This document shows positions 1 to 11,540 of a stretch of 64,000 nucleotides of DNA, piece after piece (the first letter of the stretch is position 1; each line of letters opens with the position of its first letter). A model generated the notes under the pieces. The model was not told where the DNA came from, did not search any database, and was given only the letters and a program-made list of their open reading frames with translations. The stretch is taken from contig JALGAS010000006.1 in the NCBI GenBank assembly GCA_023078685.1, positions 3,348,001-3,412,000 on the forward strand, written 5' to 3'. Origin of the DNA: Neopestalotiopsis rosae. Lineage: Eukaryota; Ascomycota; Sordariomycetes; Amphisphaeriales; Sporocadaceae. A program made the position numbers and the translations under genes.

Positions 1-1175
1 CAGGGTGGGAAACATCCTCGCCGGTTGGACGACCTACGGCACTGAGCTGCACTACGCCACTTCATGGGCCTGGCGCGTGCCAACTATTGTCCAAGCTGCT
101 CTGCCCGCAGTTGTCATGTGTCTCATCATGTTCTTCCCGGAGTCACCCCGTTGGTTGATCCACCAGGACCGCACCGAAGAAGCTCTCGCCATCTTTGCCA
201 AATACCACGGAGACGGAGACGCCAACTCGCCTCTTGTACAGCTTCAGTACCGCGAGATCGTCGAGGAGGCTGCCGCCACCCACGACCCCAACCCCTGGTG
301 GAACTTCAAGGAGCTCGTCAACACCCGTGCTGCTCGATACCGATTTGCCATGGTCATTGGAATGTCCTTCTTTGGCCAGTGGTCAGGTAACAATGTTGTC
401 AGCTACTTCATGCCGTCCATGATTGCATCTGCCGGTATTCATGACACCAGCAAGCAGCTGCTTATCAATGCTGTAAGTTTTGGCCACGAGCATAAATATG
501 CCAGTGCGAAAGAGAAATACTAATAACACGAAAAACAGATCAACCCCATCTTCTCCTTCATCGCTGCCGTATACGGTGCAACGCTGCTCGATAAGCTCGG
601 TCGCCGACCCATGATGCTTTACGGCCTGATGGGCTCCCTCGTCTTCTACATCCTCCTGACCGCATTTACCGCCGAGACTGCCAACCACCCCGACCTGGCA
701 TATGGAACCATTGTCTCCATTTACTGCTTTGGTATTTGCTTTGCCTGGGGCTTCACTCCCCTTCAGACTCTCTATGCCGTCGAATGTTTGGAGAACCGCA
801 CTCGTGCAAAGGGTTCCGGTGCCAACTTCTTATTGTATGTCATCATCGTCTTTCTCTCTTCTATGATACAGAATTAGTTGGCTAACATGTTATCTTGCAC
901 ACAGCCTGAACATCGCCATGGTCGTCAACACCTACGGTATCGCCGTTGGTATGGAAGCCATTGGCTGGAAGCTGTACCTCGTCTACATTGGCTGGCTGTG
1001 CGTCGAGATTGTCGTCATCTACTTCTTCTTTGTGGAGACGGCCGGCAAGACCCTCGAGGAGATGTCGGAGATCTTCGAGGCCAAGAACCCGAGAAAGGCC
1101 AGCACCCAAAAGACCAAGGTCGAGCTCGACTCGACCGGCCGTGTGGTGCACGTCGACAAGGAGCTCATGGCCTAA
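1..1175 (+). CDS. MFS sugar (hexose/lactose-type) transporter, 3' part
   Basis: C-terminal two thirds of a sugar porter of the major facilitator superfamily; the 5' end lies outside the window. Exons are 1-472, 539-834 and 905-1175; the first intron has a TACTAATAAC branch site. Seen: the sugar-transporter signature PESPRWL followed by a helical loop (EEALAIFAKYHGDGD), the DKLGRRPMM motif after helix 8, the ECLENRTRAKGSG loop after helix 10, and a cytoplasmic tail after VETAGKTLEEM. These are typical of fungal lactose permease-like/hexose transporters in the plasma membrane. It is convergent with the rhamnosidase gene, so a shared carbon-use role is possible but unproven. The exact sugar cannot be told from sequence. 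The bases cag at 1-3 could be an intron acceptor, so the left boundary of this exon is uncertain. Confidence 0.9.
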
Positions 1176-1467
1176 GCGGAATAATGATCGGCCAGTGGAA
1201 AAGTCCTTCGGCGTTGACGGGACCTGGTCGATCATCAGTGATGACTGCCTGGCTCATGCCTCTGGCTCTTACCTAATTACGCTTCTTGCAATAGGATGCT
1301 TAATAATGATACCCATGCATAACTGTAAACTTTGAGACTTATTTTTCAATGTGACTGTTGCACCCATTGAAGCGTTTGTAAACTCCATCAAAAGAGAGCG
1401 CCATAGACAAAATACATGTTGTAATTAGTATCTAACGACGAAAATGTTCCGCCCTGAAAATATGCTT

Positions 1468-3659
1468 CTATACACTCTGAACGACAAAGGTATGGTCTCC
1501 ACCCTCCACACTTTGGGAATATCCACTACGCTTGCCCACAACACCAGCACTCCAGGTCGACACGTCGCCGTCGAAGGAAACAGAAGCCTCGGTAGAAGAA
1601 CTGTCGAGCAGAGGCAGAAGCACCACACCCGACGTGCCAGCAGGAGTCTCAACGGTGACATTGTAGCCACCGTCCACCAGGGCCCAAGAGGCCCGGAACT
1701 TGCCCTGCGAGGTGGAGAAGCCGCCCTCGGCAAAAGTAAGGTTGCCAAACTGGGGCATGAGCGTCCAGGCGGACCCAGCAACGCCCGTGACCTCGAGGCC
1801 GACGACAAAGTTGGTCAGGGCCGACGTAGGGCCCGCGCTCCAGCCGTGGGCGTGGCTCGTGTACGACGGGTCGACGTAGCCGCGGTTGTAGCGGTAGGCG
1901 AACGACCCGTCGGCCAGGTAGCCCTCGATGACGGTCGACTGCGTCCCGTTCTCGTGGTTCAGGTACCAGCCCCAGCTCCGGCGGATGAGGTCGAGCGCGC
2001 GGTCGGCTTGGCCGGCTAGGAAGTGCGCCTGGATCTCAAAGGAGGAGATGAAGGGCGATATGGTGTTGGGGAGCTCTGGCGAGACGGCGCCGATGTCGTT
2101 CCAGTTGTCCGTCAGCTGTGAGGAAATATTCTGATCTTGTGCTGCTGTGGTCACGTTGAACAGGACAGCTAGGGAGTTGGCGTCTTGTGGGAGAAGCGCC
2201 GTCTCCGTGGCGTTGTCTTTGAATGCGCCTACATCGGACACCCAGAGATACTTGTTGATGGCGGTTTGTAGATCTGCCGCGCGACTGGTGTAGGTACCAC
2301 TGAGATCCGCATCGCCTACTAGATTGGCGAGTTCAGAGCCTGTCACGAGAGTCCGGTAGAGCCTATGTTCTCGTCAGCATGTTATTCAACCATAGTTCGG
2401 ATGTACCACCTACAGCATGTTTGCTTCGCTATTGTTCCAACCTGTTTGGAAGCGTGCCCAATCCCTGACGCCAGTCACATTAAGAAGTCCAGAATCCAAG
2501 ACCTTGCCATAGACGTTATCCATGGCTGCAGTGTACCTGTCCCAATTCTGGGTCACGAAACTCGTGTCATTGGTGTAAAGCACATATGTCCATGTTCCTA
2601 TCATTGTCCACATCTGGTACGCTGCAAATGTTCAGCATTCTGGTTGGGTTGTGGAACTCCGACCATGGATTGAACTTACTGTCGCTCCCTTGTTGCAGTA
2701 AAGGAGGGCCTGCTTCAGGTAACGACCCATCCGCGTTCTGATTGCATGTGTCAGGCGAGCTTTTTTCCAGATTTCGATTAAGCATGACTTACCTGATGAT
2801 CATACATGACCTGCAATGCATTCTTGACGCTGTCCAACTCGCCGATCGAGTAGAATGCTGACGGGACAGCGATTCCCATGTCACCCGGCCAGACAGCCCT
2901 GTCGCGTTTTGCTCCGTCCACGATAATGGTGCTTCCATTACCAAGGATGCCGTCGTTCGCCCAGCTGTTACTAATAAAGGGCACGCGCCTTCCGGTGTCG
3001 ACCGGTACGCTATTGGTTTGGATGGTGTAGGCTCCGCTGTACCAGATCTTGTTCAGAGTATCATCGCTGGAGTAGAAATATCCCTGGTAGGCCTGCAAAT
3101 TGGACCAAGTCGGTTGAAAGCTGATCTCCAACGATACATTAGAGATATCGATGCTCGCATCATCCTCCGTCAAAAGAAAAAGTGTAAGGTATCGGAACCC
3201 TCCTCGTAGCTTGACCAAAGGCACCTCGTAGGAACCAGCGCCACTTTCTGTGAGATTGACAGACAAATAACCGTCTGGCGTCGAGCCGCCATTGGAGTAA
3301 TCCGACTGCTTTCCAATCCAGTTTTTCGCCTCTGTCCAAGCGAGTCCCAGCTGCCCCGTGCCATCGATGGAATAATTGAGCGAGGTGATGCCGCCAACTT
3401 CGATGCCAAAGTCCAACACTACCTGGGCATTATTTCCGGACAATGAAACTGTTCCATTGTATGCCGTTGACGATGTGGTGTCTGCCGAAAGAATATACTG
3501 GGGCTCGACATTGCGACTCGATGGTGCGTAAATGTACGAGTCCCAGGATCCAGAAAATGCTGGGCCGGAATGCCCATCGCACACTGTATCTCTCCAACAC
3601 GAAGCAGCCGTACAGCTCCGTATCGACGCCAGTATGGTGGGTACCCAAAAATGCTTCAT
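1468..3659 (-). CDS. Secreted alpha-L-rhamnosidase, GH78 family
   Basis: Four exons on the minus strand (3659-2793, 2737-2680, 2621-2414, 2362-1468) join in frame to 675 residues. The enzyme would release terminal alpha-L-rhamnose from pectin (rhamnogalacturonan), flavonoid glycosides or saponins outside the cell. Seen: a short hydrophobic N-terminus (MKHFWVPTILASI) consistent with a signal peptide, many NxS/T sites, a beta-rich N-terminal half, and the start of the six-hairpin (alpha/alpha)6 domain with RDRAVWPGDMG at about residues 251-261. Family knowledge: catalytic acidic residues of GH78 lie in this barrel. An upstream in-frame ATG at 3701 exists; I prefer 3659 because the signal peptide then starts directly. 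Three CreA-type sites and a TATA box lie upstream. GH78 is likely; substrate specificity is not deducible. Confidence 0.85.
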
Positions 3660-3772
3660 CGTGGCTGCTGGAAGAGGCCCGAGAATGAAACTAAGGAACA
3701 ACTAAGCCACTGGAAAGCCGTTGAAAATTGCATCAGTCCATAATTTGCTGGCATTCCCGTTCTATATAGCGA

Positions 3773-3779
3773 AAGATTC
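3773..3779 (-). promoter_or_regulatory. Candidate TATA box of the rhamnosidase gene
   Basis: On the minus strand the sequence reads GCTATATAGA, about 115 bases upstream of the chosen start at 3659. Position and sequence fit a TATA element; no experimental support. Confidence 0.35.
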
Positions 3780-3878
3780 TACCCTTGCAATCTCACTGCG
3801 CGGGACATTATCATCCTGCACCAGGCTTGATTTGAGCCTGCGAGTAATTGATTAATGGCGACATATTGCACCGAAAAC

Positions 3879-3902
3879 GTGGGGAATCCGGGGCATGCGG
3901 GG
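3879..3902 (+). promoter_or_regulatory. Cluster of three CreA/Mig1-type sites
   Basis: GTGGGG (3879-3884), CCGGGG (3888-3893) and GCGGGG (3897-3902) each match the SYGGRG consensus of the carbon catabolite repressor CreA. All lie on one strand within 24 bp, 220-243 bp upstream of the rhamnosidase start codon. Closely spaced pairs are the arrangement known to matter for CreA repression, so glucose repression of the GH78 gene is a reasonable inference. Confidence 0.5.
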
Positions 3903-3909
3903 GAAACTC

Positions 3910-4598
3910 CATAGGTTCAGGATGCTGGGGTCAGCCACAGGGGCATGTAGATAGACATGGAGTGTAGAAAAGGGTCGATCGTGTAAATGTGCGGTATAGC
4001 GCTCATGGTTAGGTTATTCCCACCTTGTATTTTAGGGCACTATTTGAGCAGGGAAAGCAAATGCCAGGGACAAAGACATTTCAATTGGTGGATTTTGCCC
4101 CACGAACGGGTGATCGGGGGGCGAGGGCGCTGGGTCGCCCATTGGAGAGGCAAGATTTCGCTATATTGCTCGACGATTAGAACCTGCGACTTTGTCAGTG
4201 GAACTATTTGACCCCTATTCTGTCTAGTTGAACAGCTTTTGACCCTCGAACGCATATTTCTGGGATCTGCTCTGCGCTTGTATCAATGGCGAGCGAAGTT
4301 GAGGTCGAGCAGCCAAGGCGATACGATGCTCGCAACTACACCATTTCCCGGCTTAGACCGGCATGCATAAATCAGTTCAGAGCCTTCAGCATTGTCGAAT
4401 GAATCGTCAACTGGGGAGAAAAAGAATTGCAGCCAATTATGAAGTATTCGAAATCAGCTAAGCACCGGCTTCTGAAAGTTACTCGAGATACACGAAGAAT
4501 GTTACTGACAGCCACAACGAATAGCCATCTTTGCGGGTGCTATAGACGCGACGCTGACGCGGTCAACTGCCTGCATCAGAACAAAAGCACTTCTTGCC
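3910..4598. other. Intergenic, no gene seen
   Basis: Region between the rhamnosidase promoter and the 3' end of the secreted-protein gene. Only short frames without fungal splice context are present; I see no RNA gene or repeat. Confidence 0.5.
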
Positions 4599-5428
4599 TT
4601 AAGCAACCGGGCCATCATCGGTGCAGTACTCGGTGTAGTGGATGTCGTCCATTGCGAGAAGCAGAGCACCTGGAAGGGTGGTGTTGAACAGGTTGGCATG
4701 CTGGGCAAACCAGTCCGGGCTCTGGACGCGCCCAAAGGTTCGGAAGGAGAAGCCACGTCCGACAGTCCACGACTTGTCGCTCGGCAGGGTGCAATCCTGT
4801 AATCCATATAGTGCAGGGTCCTCGTTGGCTGACTTGGAATCATAGTTGCAGACATGGTAGTCGTTGTATAACTTGGGTTCGAGGGGAACCACGACGAGCG
4901 CGCAATCAAAGTGGACGGCAGGGTTGGTGCCTTGCCGGATAGCACAGCCGAATCTCAAGTTTCGAAGCCGGAGCCGTGTCTGCGGTGCCGCGCCGAACAT
5001 GGACGGTGCCACCAACCTCGGTGGCATCCGTCCGCGCACTCCAATGAGGCTGTTCAAGTTTCGCTGCCACCACTGCCAAGGTCCGGGCTGAATAGGATCG
5101 ATGGTGAGTTTGTGGAAGAGAGCATTGTCGTTGAGGGCGATGGTGCCGACGCCGAAGTGGGTATAGTTCACATCATAATGGGGGTTGAATCCCGAGACGA
5201 CGCCACGGTTGATCATGTCTGCCGGAAGGGCGGGTACGTCGTTGAACTACGGAATCGTTAGTTCGTCTCCTGAACGATGAATAACCACGAGAACAAGATT
5301 GAACTTACGTTGGCAACTCGAGGGCCTTCCGTACACGTCAAAGCAGGTGGTGCCCTGGCTTCGACCGCTGCTCCAGCAGCAACCTGAAGCCCGCAACCGA
5401 GAAGGAAAGTCGAAAGAGAGAAGCGCAT
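4599..5428 (-). CDS. Uncharacterised secreted protein
   Basis: Two exons (5428-5309 and 5246-4599) with a 62-nt intron give 255 residues. I chose the ATG at 5428 because it begins a clear signal peptide (MRFSLSTFLLGCGLQVAAGAA) followed by a dibasic-free short pro-stretch; an in-frame ATG at 5479 would add 17 residues. The mature part carries five cysteines after the leader region, several Trp/Tyr/Phe-rich segments (GPWQWWQRNL, WTVGRGFSFRTFG) and NxT sites (NYT, NTT), so a folded, disulfide-bonded extracellular domain is likely. I do not recognise the family. It lies tail-to-head with the rhamnosidase promoter and might be co-secreted, but no link is shown. Confidence 0.7.
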
Positions 5429-6674
5429 TGCGAACTGAAGTAAGTGGAACGAGTGACTAGCAAGAAAGTAATGAAACAAGAAGAAAGAATCATATGAACA
5501 TATTTGGCAGCACTTCAGGATGCTCAGAACTTTTATTCAAAATGCCCAACCCCAATTTTCGGTTGAGATCGTGCACCCTTGCAGGGCCAAGGCTCTCGTG
5601 CACCGATAGAGTTCGGGACAATGAAAAGATCAGCTACATGACTGTGAAATACATATGAGGAGCACATCCTCATTTGTTATTGTGCTGCAACTTGTGCCGT
5701 CTGGAGGGGTACCAGAATGTAAAAATAGTGCCAAGACCTTCTCGTTTTGGCTACATGTCTCAATCTCCTGCATGAACTCGGGACGCAAACGGCCTTTTTG
5801 GACGCCGCTTACTTTTGGATGCAGTACCCCGAAAGCTTGAGTTTATATCATGAGCATCATCACTCCATTTAGTCCAAAAACAAGAAGAACGGGCGCGTGG
5901 CGCTTTTAAAAGTGAACACGTTAGGTCTAATTTGCAAACCTTTTTCGCATGTTTCAAATTCCCCTTTGATCCCCTGAACCAAGATTCTCCTAGATCGTGT
6001 GATTATGTGGTAAGCTTAGCTACGTTAAGTTTCTATACACGCCCATATCAACTGGCTTGGCGATCTCTGACAGTTTCTTGCTTTCCCTTTTCAAAGCATT
6101 AGACTGTACGAAGTACATCCTCATGACATTGACAGTGTTGATGAGACGACTCAGGTCCTCATTTCTGCCGCTGCCAATACAAGTTGTTTTCCGGCATAAA
6201 TATCCAGCTTCAGCTCGACTGTCTAGCGAAAGTCAACGAAATGGTCATACACGTGCACTTTACAACGCCGTTGACGGGAAGGCGGGGAAGGGTGCAAAGT
6301 CCCGACGCGGACATGCTACGGAGAGCCGCGATTGGTAGCTCCTCCCTCGCAGACCCCAATCAGCACAGCATAGCAAAGGGGACAGACAAATGCTACTAAT
6401 CCTGTGGTGACATTGCATTCGCGAAGGAGTGTACGTGTGACGTACGATGTGCTACCTCTGCTTACACCATACCATCGTATCAAAACCCCATCTTGACCCC
6501 CTCCATGCCATTCCTCATAAAAATCTTTACAAAGGCCAACCTTGAGGGGTGCCTCACTGAGTTGAGGCTTTCTCCGCTGATCTGTGACCGATGTGATCTT
6601 GTCTTTAGGCTTGAAGCTTATACTTGTCTTCTCGAACACACGTAACTATACCATACTCGAATGTAAGGTCAATC
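5429..6674. other. Intergenic, divergent promoter region
   Basis: About 1.2 kb between two divergently transcribed genes (secreted protein on minus, amidohydrolase on plus). No convincing coding region; contains the promoters and 5' leaders of both genes. Confidence 0.5.
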
Positions 6675-8492
6675 ATGGCAACTGGAGCCCTCGAAAGAAT
6701 AGAACCGTGGACTTCATCGTCGCACGTTCAACCGTCGTATGATGGGCCACCTCGCAATATTGCCTATATTGACAGTATTGATTTCGACAAATCGCTGCAA
6801 CCTAAGAACTATAGTATCGTGGGCACCAACAATGAGTCGAAAATTCTGATCTTGAATGTCCAAATCTTGGACGCAACCGGGAGGTCGCCGTATCGAGGAG
6901 ATGTGCTGATTCGAGGTGAGTTAAGAATACTATGAACGCTATTCCGACCATCATTGTAGGTGGGTTTGCTCAACCCAAGACGTACATTAGGGCAATACTT
7001 TTCACATGTTGGTGTCGTTCCCAACATGAAAATTCTTCAAAGCGACCCTGATGTCTGCGTGTTCAACGGCAGAGGTCGAACTTTGATGCCTGGCCTTGGC
7101 GACGCCCATACCCACCTTACCTGGGAAGGCGGCGATCTAAATGGCCTCGGAGATATGCCGGTCGAGGAGCATACTTTGCTTACTGCGAGAAGCGCGCGAT
7201 GCTATTTGGACTCTGGATACACAATGTGAGACGCGTCTACCTCCTACTCTGACTTCGTTGGTGCATCATACTAAAGATAAGAATTAGGTGCTTCGGCGCA
7301 GCATCGGCCAAAGACCGTCTGGATATTGTCATTCGGGATGCTATCAATTCTGGGGACATTCCGGGCCCCAGATGTCTTGCCAACGGTAAGGAAATGGCTC
7401 GCACCGATGGTGATCTTGTGCCAGGTATTACCGCGTACGCCGATGGACCGGAACAGATGAGAGAAGTGTCTGTCAGAATTCTCATTATCTACATCGTGTG
7501 CTTCCAAATTGCTGATAAGTTCACAGAATTCGACACCATGTTAGCCTGGGAGTGGATAACATTAAGTTATCCATGTCTGGTGAATCTGTAAGAGCCTATG
7601 ACCCCAATTCTGAGTTAGTAGATGCGCTTTGTGCTAGCTCAGACTAATTTTCCTTCGATAGTTGACAGAAACGCGGGACGCAGAGGACTGCTATTATACC
7701 GACGAGGAGACAGCAGCGTGCGTGGACGAGGCCCATAGACATGGGAAGAGGCTATGCGCCCACGCTAGAGCTCGAGACTCGGTCAAGATGTGCATACGTC
7801 ACGGCGTCGATGTCATTTACCACGCGTCTTTCATAGACGAAGAAGGTCAGTCTGTAAAATGTCATCGTTCGGCACCGTTCGTCGCAAAAATGCCTTGGTT
7901 GACCCTTTGTACAAACCCAGGTATGGATATGCTGGAAGCAAGGAAGCACAAGCACGTAGTAGCACCGGCCATCAATTGGCTGGTCAACACCCTATACGGA
8001 GCTAGCGCTTTTGGATATGCGACCGAGAAGGCAGAACAGGTTGGGTACAAAAAGGAGTTGGACGCCGCCGTGCGTGGGCTGAGAGAGATGCACCGAAGGG
8101 GAATTGTCGTTCTTCCAGGCGGGTAGGTTGAGTCTCTCTGCTCCAATTCGGTGACATCGCGAGTGGCGAGTTGACTGTTACATCTATTATACAGCGACTA
8201 TGGATTTGCGTGGACTCCTCACGGCACATACGCGCGTGACCTGCAGCACTTTAAGGATCTGCTAGGCTTCACCTCGCACGAAGCGATTATCGCCGCTACC
8301 TACGGCGTGGCAAAGCTCTTCATGCGGTCCGACGAGATGGGTCAGATCAAGGTTGGAAACTTTGCTGACTGCATTTTGGTGAACGGTGACCCTTTAGAGA
8401 ACATCGAGGTTCTCCAGGATCACAGCAAACTGGACATCATCGTCATAAATGGACGGGTACACAAAGCTGGAAGACTGGAATATCTCCATTGA
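6675..8492 (+). CDS. Amidohydrolase (imidazolonepropionase/prolidase-like metal-dependent hydrolase)
   Basis: Seven exons (6675-6915, 6991-7225, 7288-7467, 7527-7587, 7662-7845, 7921-8122, 8195-8492) join to 466 residues. This is a TIM-barrel metal-dependent amidohydrolase. Seen: the HxH metal motif GDAHTHLTW (His120, His122), a Lys in DNIKLSMSG (about 232) at the place of the carboxylated lysine, HAHARARDS and YHASF histidines, and the late aspartate in GGDYGFAW. The C-terminus HxADCILVNGDPL-type beta sandwich (NFADCILVNGDPLENI) completes the family pattern. Such fungal enzymes hydrolyse amide or peptide-like bonds in small molecules; some related ones act on mycotoxins. The substrate is unknown here. 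Intron 3 uses a weak GTCTGT donor. Intron 5 (7846-7920) is 75 nt with no stop codon, so its retention would keep the frame. In-frame upstream ATG at no earlier good position was needed. Confidence 0.85.
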
Positions 8493-8970
8493 GTTCTGGA
8501 TGTCAAGGTAAACATGGAAAGGGTTTGCGAGCGCGGAGAAGCACAGTAAACTACATTCATTGTACTGAAGGCTGTTGATTCCAGTTATCTTGTGAACAGA
8601 GACTTGACACTGCGCTCGGCCCGGCCCTGCTTGGAATAGGCTGTCCCCTTCACCTACCTTTAGGTTATGATTGACCGAGAAGAGAGCACATACAAAGTTC
8701 AAAAGTCAGATTTTACATTGCACCTAAACAATTTTTTCAAGAGTCACAGTGGTTTGAGGTCCTGTTCACTGCGGGCCGATGCTGTTGGTTCTCCTTTGTA
8801 TAACATATTTAAGCAATGAGCTCTCCTCTCACGCCGATGTCTCCTCCGAATCCTCATGCATCCCATCCACATAACACAAACAAATCATATCTTCTAGTAT
8901 TTGGGAAGAAATCAAATAAATCCCTTCTTACTCAGATCATTCCCGACGCTATTACTCAACAGCATCGATC

Positions 8971-9282
8971 ATGTCAAGACTCGTCGTAGCCTTGAGGAGA
9001 TGGCAAATGCCCATACGTGTTCAACGTGTTGGAAGACGACCAGCCTTTTCATGGCCTAGCTCCTCTTCCGCATCATCGAACGTCACTTTTTACGCAAAAG
9101 CAAAACGATTTTGCATTCCCATTGACTTCTATGGTGCATTCTTTGGTACCGTATTCGGCTCAGCAATAGCTCTGTCTCGCTTTTCTTCCATCTCGCCAGC
9201 CACTATACCCGAGATGCCAGAGAGCCGTCAGAGGAACATTGTCATTTTGTTAAAATACCTGATAGAACGGTGGGGGAAATAG
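8971..9282 (+). CDS. Possible small hypothetical protein
   Basis: An uninterrupted 103-residue frame starts with ATG after a plausible fungal leader: a TATA-like stretch (TATAACATATTTAAG near 8800) and a CT/CA-rich 5' region. The N-terminus is rich in Arg and lacks acidic residues (MSRLVVALRRWQMPIRVQRV), resembling a mitochondrial presequence, and residues 52-70 form a Gly-containing hydrophobic segment (FYGAFFGTVFGSAIAL). I recognise no family; it may be a chance frame. Confidence 0.3.
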   Translation: MSRLVVALRRWQMPIRVQRVGRRPAFSWPSSSSASSNVTFYAKAKRFCIPIDFYGAFFGTVFGSAIALSRFSSISPATIPEMPESRQRNIVILLKYLIERWGK

Positions 9283-11540
9283 CAAAGATCAAAGAGGGTC
9301 TGGTAAAGACACGTTCAACTAAGAGAGACAACGTGGGAAAAAATGCTACACGTGTGCTGGCTGGGACTGTCAAGATCGCGTTTGGAGTAAAATGCAGTCA
9401 TAGAGACAATGGAGGTCTGCATCCTTTCAGGCCGCCATCAGATCACCGAGCAGCATTGAAGCTGAGCTGGGGACATTTCTCCTTGGATCGCTTTGCAGCT
9501 GGTGTGAGGACGCCCAATACCTTTACAAGAGGAGCAGGATAGGATGTATCAGTTTGTTTGTCAGGACGCTTTTCCCTTTGCCAGCCTTACAGCATCTGTG
9601 GAAAGTTCTGATATCTAAGAATGAAGTATTTCAAGCAATATCTAATTTGTCTTCAATGTTTCCTAGATGCGCTCGAACGATTTATGCCCTCGGATATATT
9701 TGTTCATCCAGGCGATTGAGCTTACACACTGGTTCGGCAAGAATCTCCGTAAAAAGCTTGATTTCCTTTTTCTTGCTTTCTTTCTCCAAATCTTCATCCT
9801 ATCAAGCATCTCTGGTAATAGCACGAAATGGACTTCCTACGATTCTTGCGAATTTATCGTATAAAAGTGCATCTCTGGTGCACTGCTTGCGAATATGCCT
9901 TGACATTATGACAGGGCTTTTGGTTCGGTTAGCTCAGTGTCGTCTTCGAAATTGAATACCTCTAGCCAGAATAGCATTTTGGTCTGATGTGCACTGTTCC
10001 TCTTTTGACCTGTAGCTCTCGGAATCTTCTTCATATGCCTATATACGTGATTTGCGTCCCAGCAATTTCATCACCATATCTTATGTACCTATCAACCTGT
10101 ATTTGTTGTTAAGCCCATATGCTGGGACTCAAGCTTAGGCTTATTGTGAGTATTCGAGTTTTGGATGATATCAGTCTTCATACAATCCCATTTGTCGTAT
10201 ACGACCTCGTCTGGCCTGTTCAGTGCCAGGCAATATGGACAATGGAGCCTCTTGTTGGTCTGCCTAGCTTGGGCTTCAGCCTCTTTCCGTTAAATGCTTT
10301 AGGGAATGCTTAGTTATATGTGATGCCATAGAATTATGCGCCTTTCATCTGCTGATATACAGTTTGCCCAGCAATACCTGGTGCGTATTGGATTGTGCGT
10401 CTTACACCGCCAACAAAAATCCTAGGGAAAACTACCCGGAAGCGTTTCGTAAAACCCAATGGTGGATGCGGAGCATAATCCTTTGCATGTAGTCTTTGCT
10501 TCACCTAAAAAGTAGCTATCTAGAGTCTTCATTTTTGATTTCAATCAGTGGAACGGTCGCGGCTTCACACGAAGAAACATCGGCCATGATCTCACTGCGC
10601 CCCCGATAACAGCTATGTATACCCGCTGTCTGGGCCACCCACTTGTTAGTCTACTAGCCAAGCGGGAGGAGCCAGAGGCCGAGGGGAGACATTCTACTCT
10701 GCGAGTCAATTCTTCATTTCTTTGTTCTTGATTCTATCCCCAAAAGGGTCTTTTGAACTCGCCTTGGAAATGGCTCCGATCATTGAGAAGCGGAGCAGGG
10801 AGGTTGTTTACTCGTAATCAAGTCAAATGCTGGGAACTAATTAAAACGACCTTGTTGGCGGGTTCGTAACCACCGCGACGCAACATACATAGTTTGCTTG
10901 CGTAAAAAATGTCCTCCCGGAAGAGAATATTGCAATGCTTTTCATCACAGAAAGCCCTCGACTTTTGCAAGATAGTGGCTCCACGAAGGCTGTGGGTACT
11001 GCTTCTGGAGCATCCAGCACCTTACTAAATTCACACGGTAGCCCGTGCGATGCAAATTAGGTGCTCATCACTAGCTCAAACTCGCCGTTTGTTAGCTCTC
11101 CGACTGCACAAAAAAGAACAATTGAGGAAATCGAAGAGAACACTCCGATAAGAGTACTACACATGTTACATTGAGGTTCATAAAGCTGAAAAGTTCTGCT
11201 CGTTTAAATCTCACTGAGGCGAGCTAAAGCAGTTGCACCGCGGAGCCTGATAGTGAATAAATCAAACTTCCGAAATTTGGTTTGTAAACAATCGCTAACT
11301 AAGTACGCAAGGAAATGGGAAATACGAAACTGCGAACGACAGATGGCGTCAGCTCATGACAATTTCGGAATAAAAGAAGTGAAGCAACGAGAAACGGTCT
11401 GGAGGAAAGAGGCATGAAACGAAGGAAAGAGAAGAAAGATAAAAGGAAAAATCCCATAAAAATCGCCCGGGTATAAAAAAGCAAATCCATCTTCAAATCA
11501 ATCAAAATTGGCGGCAAAACGTCCGATCGGTAGCAATACA
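9283..11540. other. Gene-poor stretch, possibly degenerate
   Basis: About 2.3 kb without an intact gene. Minus-strand reading at about 9560-9960 gives protein-like, charged stretches interrupted by TAG/TGA stops, which could be an old decayed gene, but no family is recognisable. No tRNA or clear transposon end seen. Confidence 0.4.

Noticed and set aside
1444..2019. Long plus-strand frame opposite the rhamnosidase last exon
   Set aside because: It is the antisense of a well-supported GH78 exon and has Arg-rich composition typical of shadow frames.
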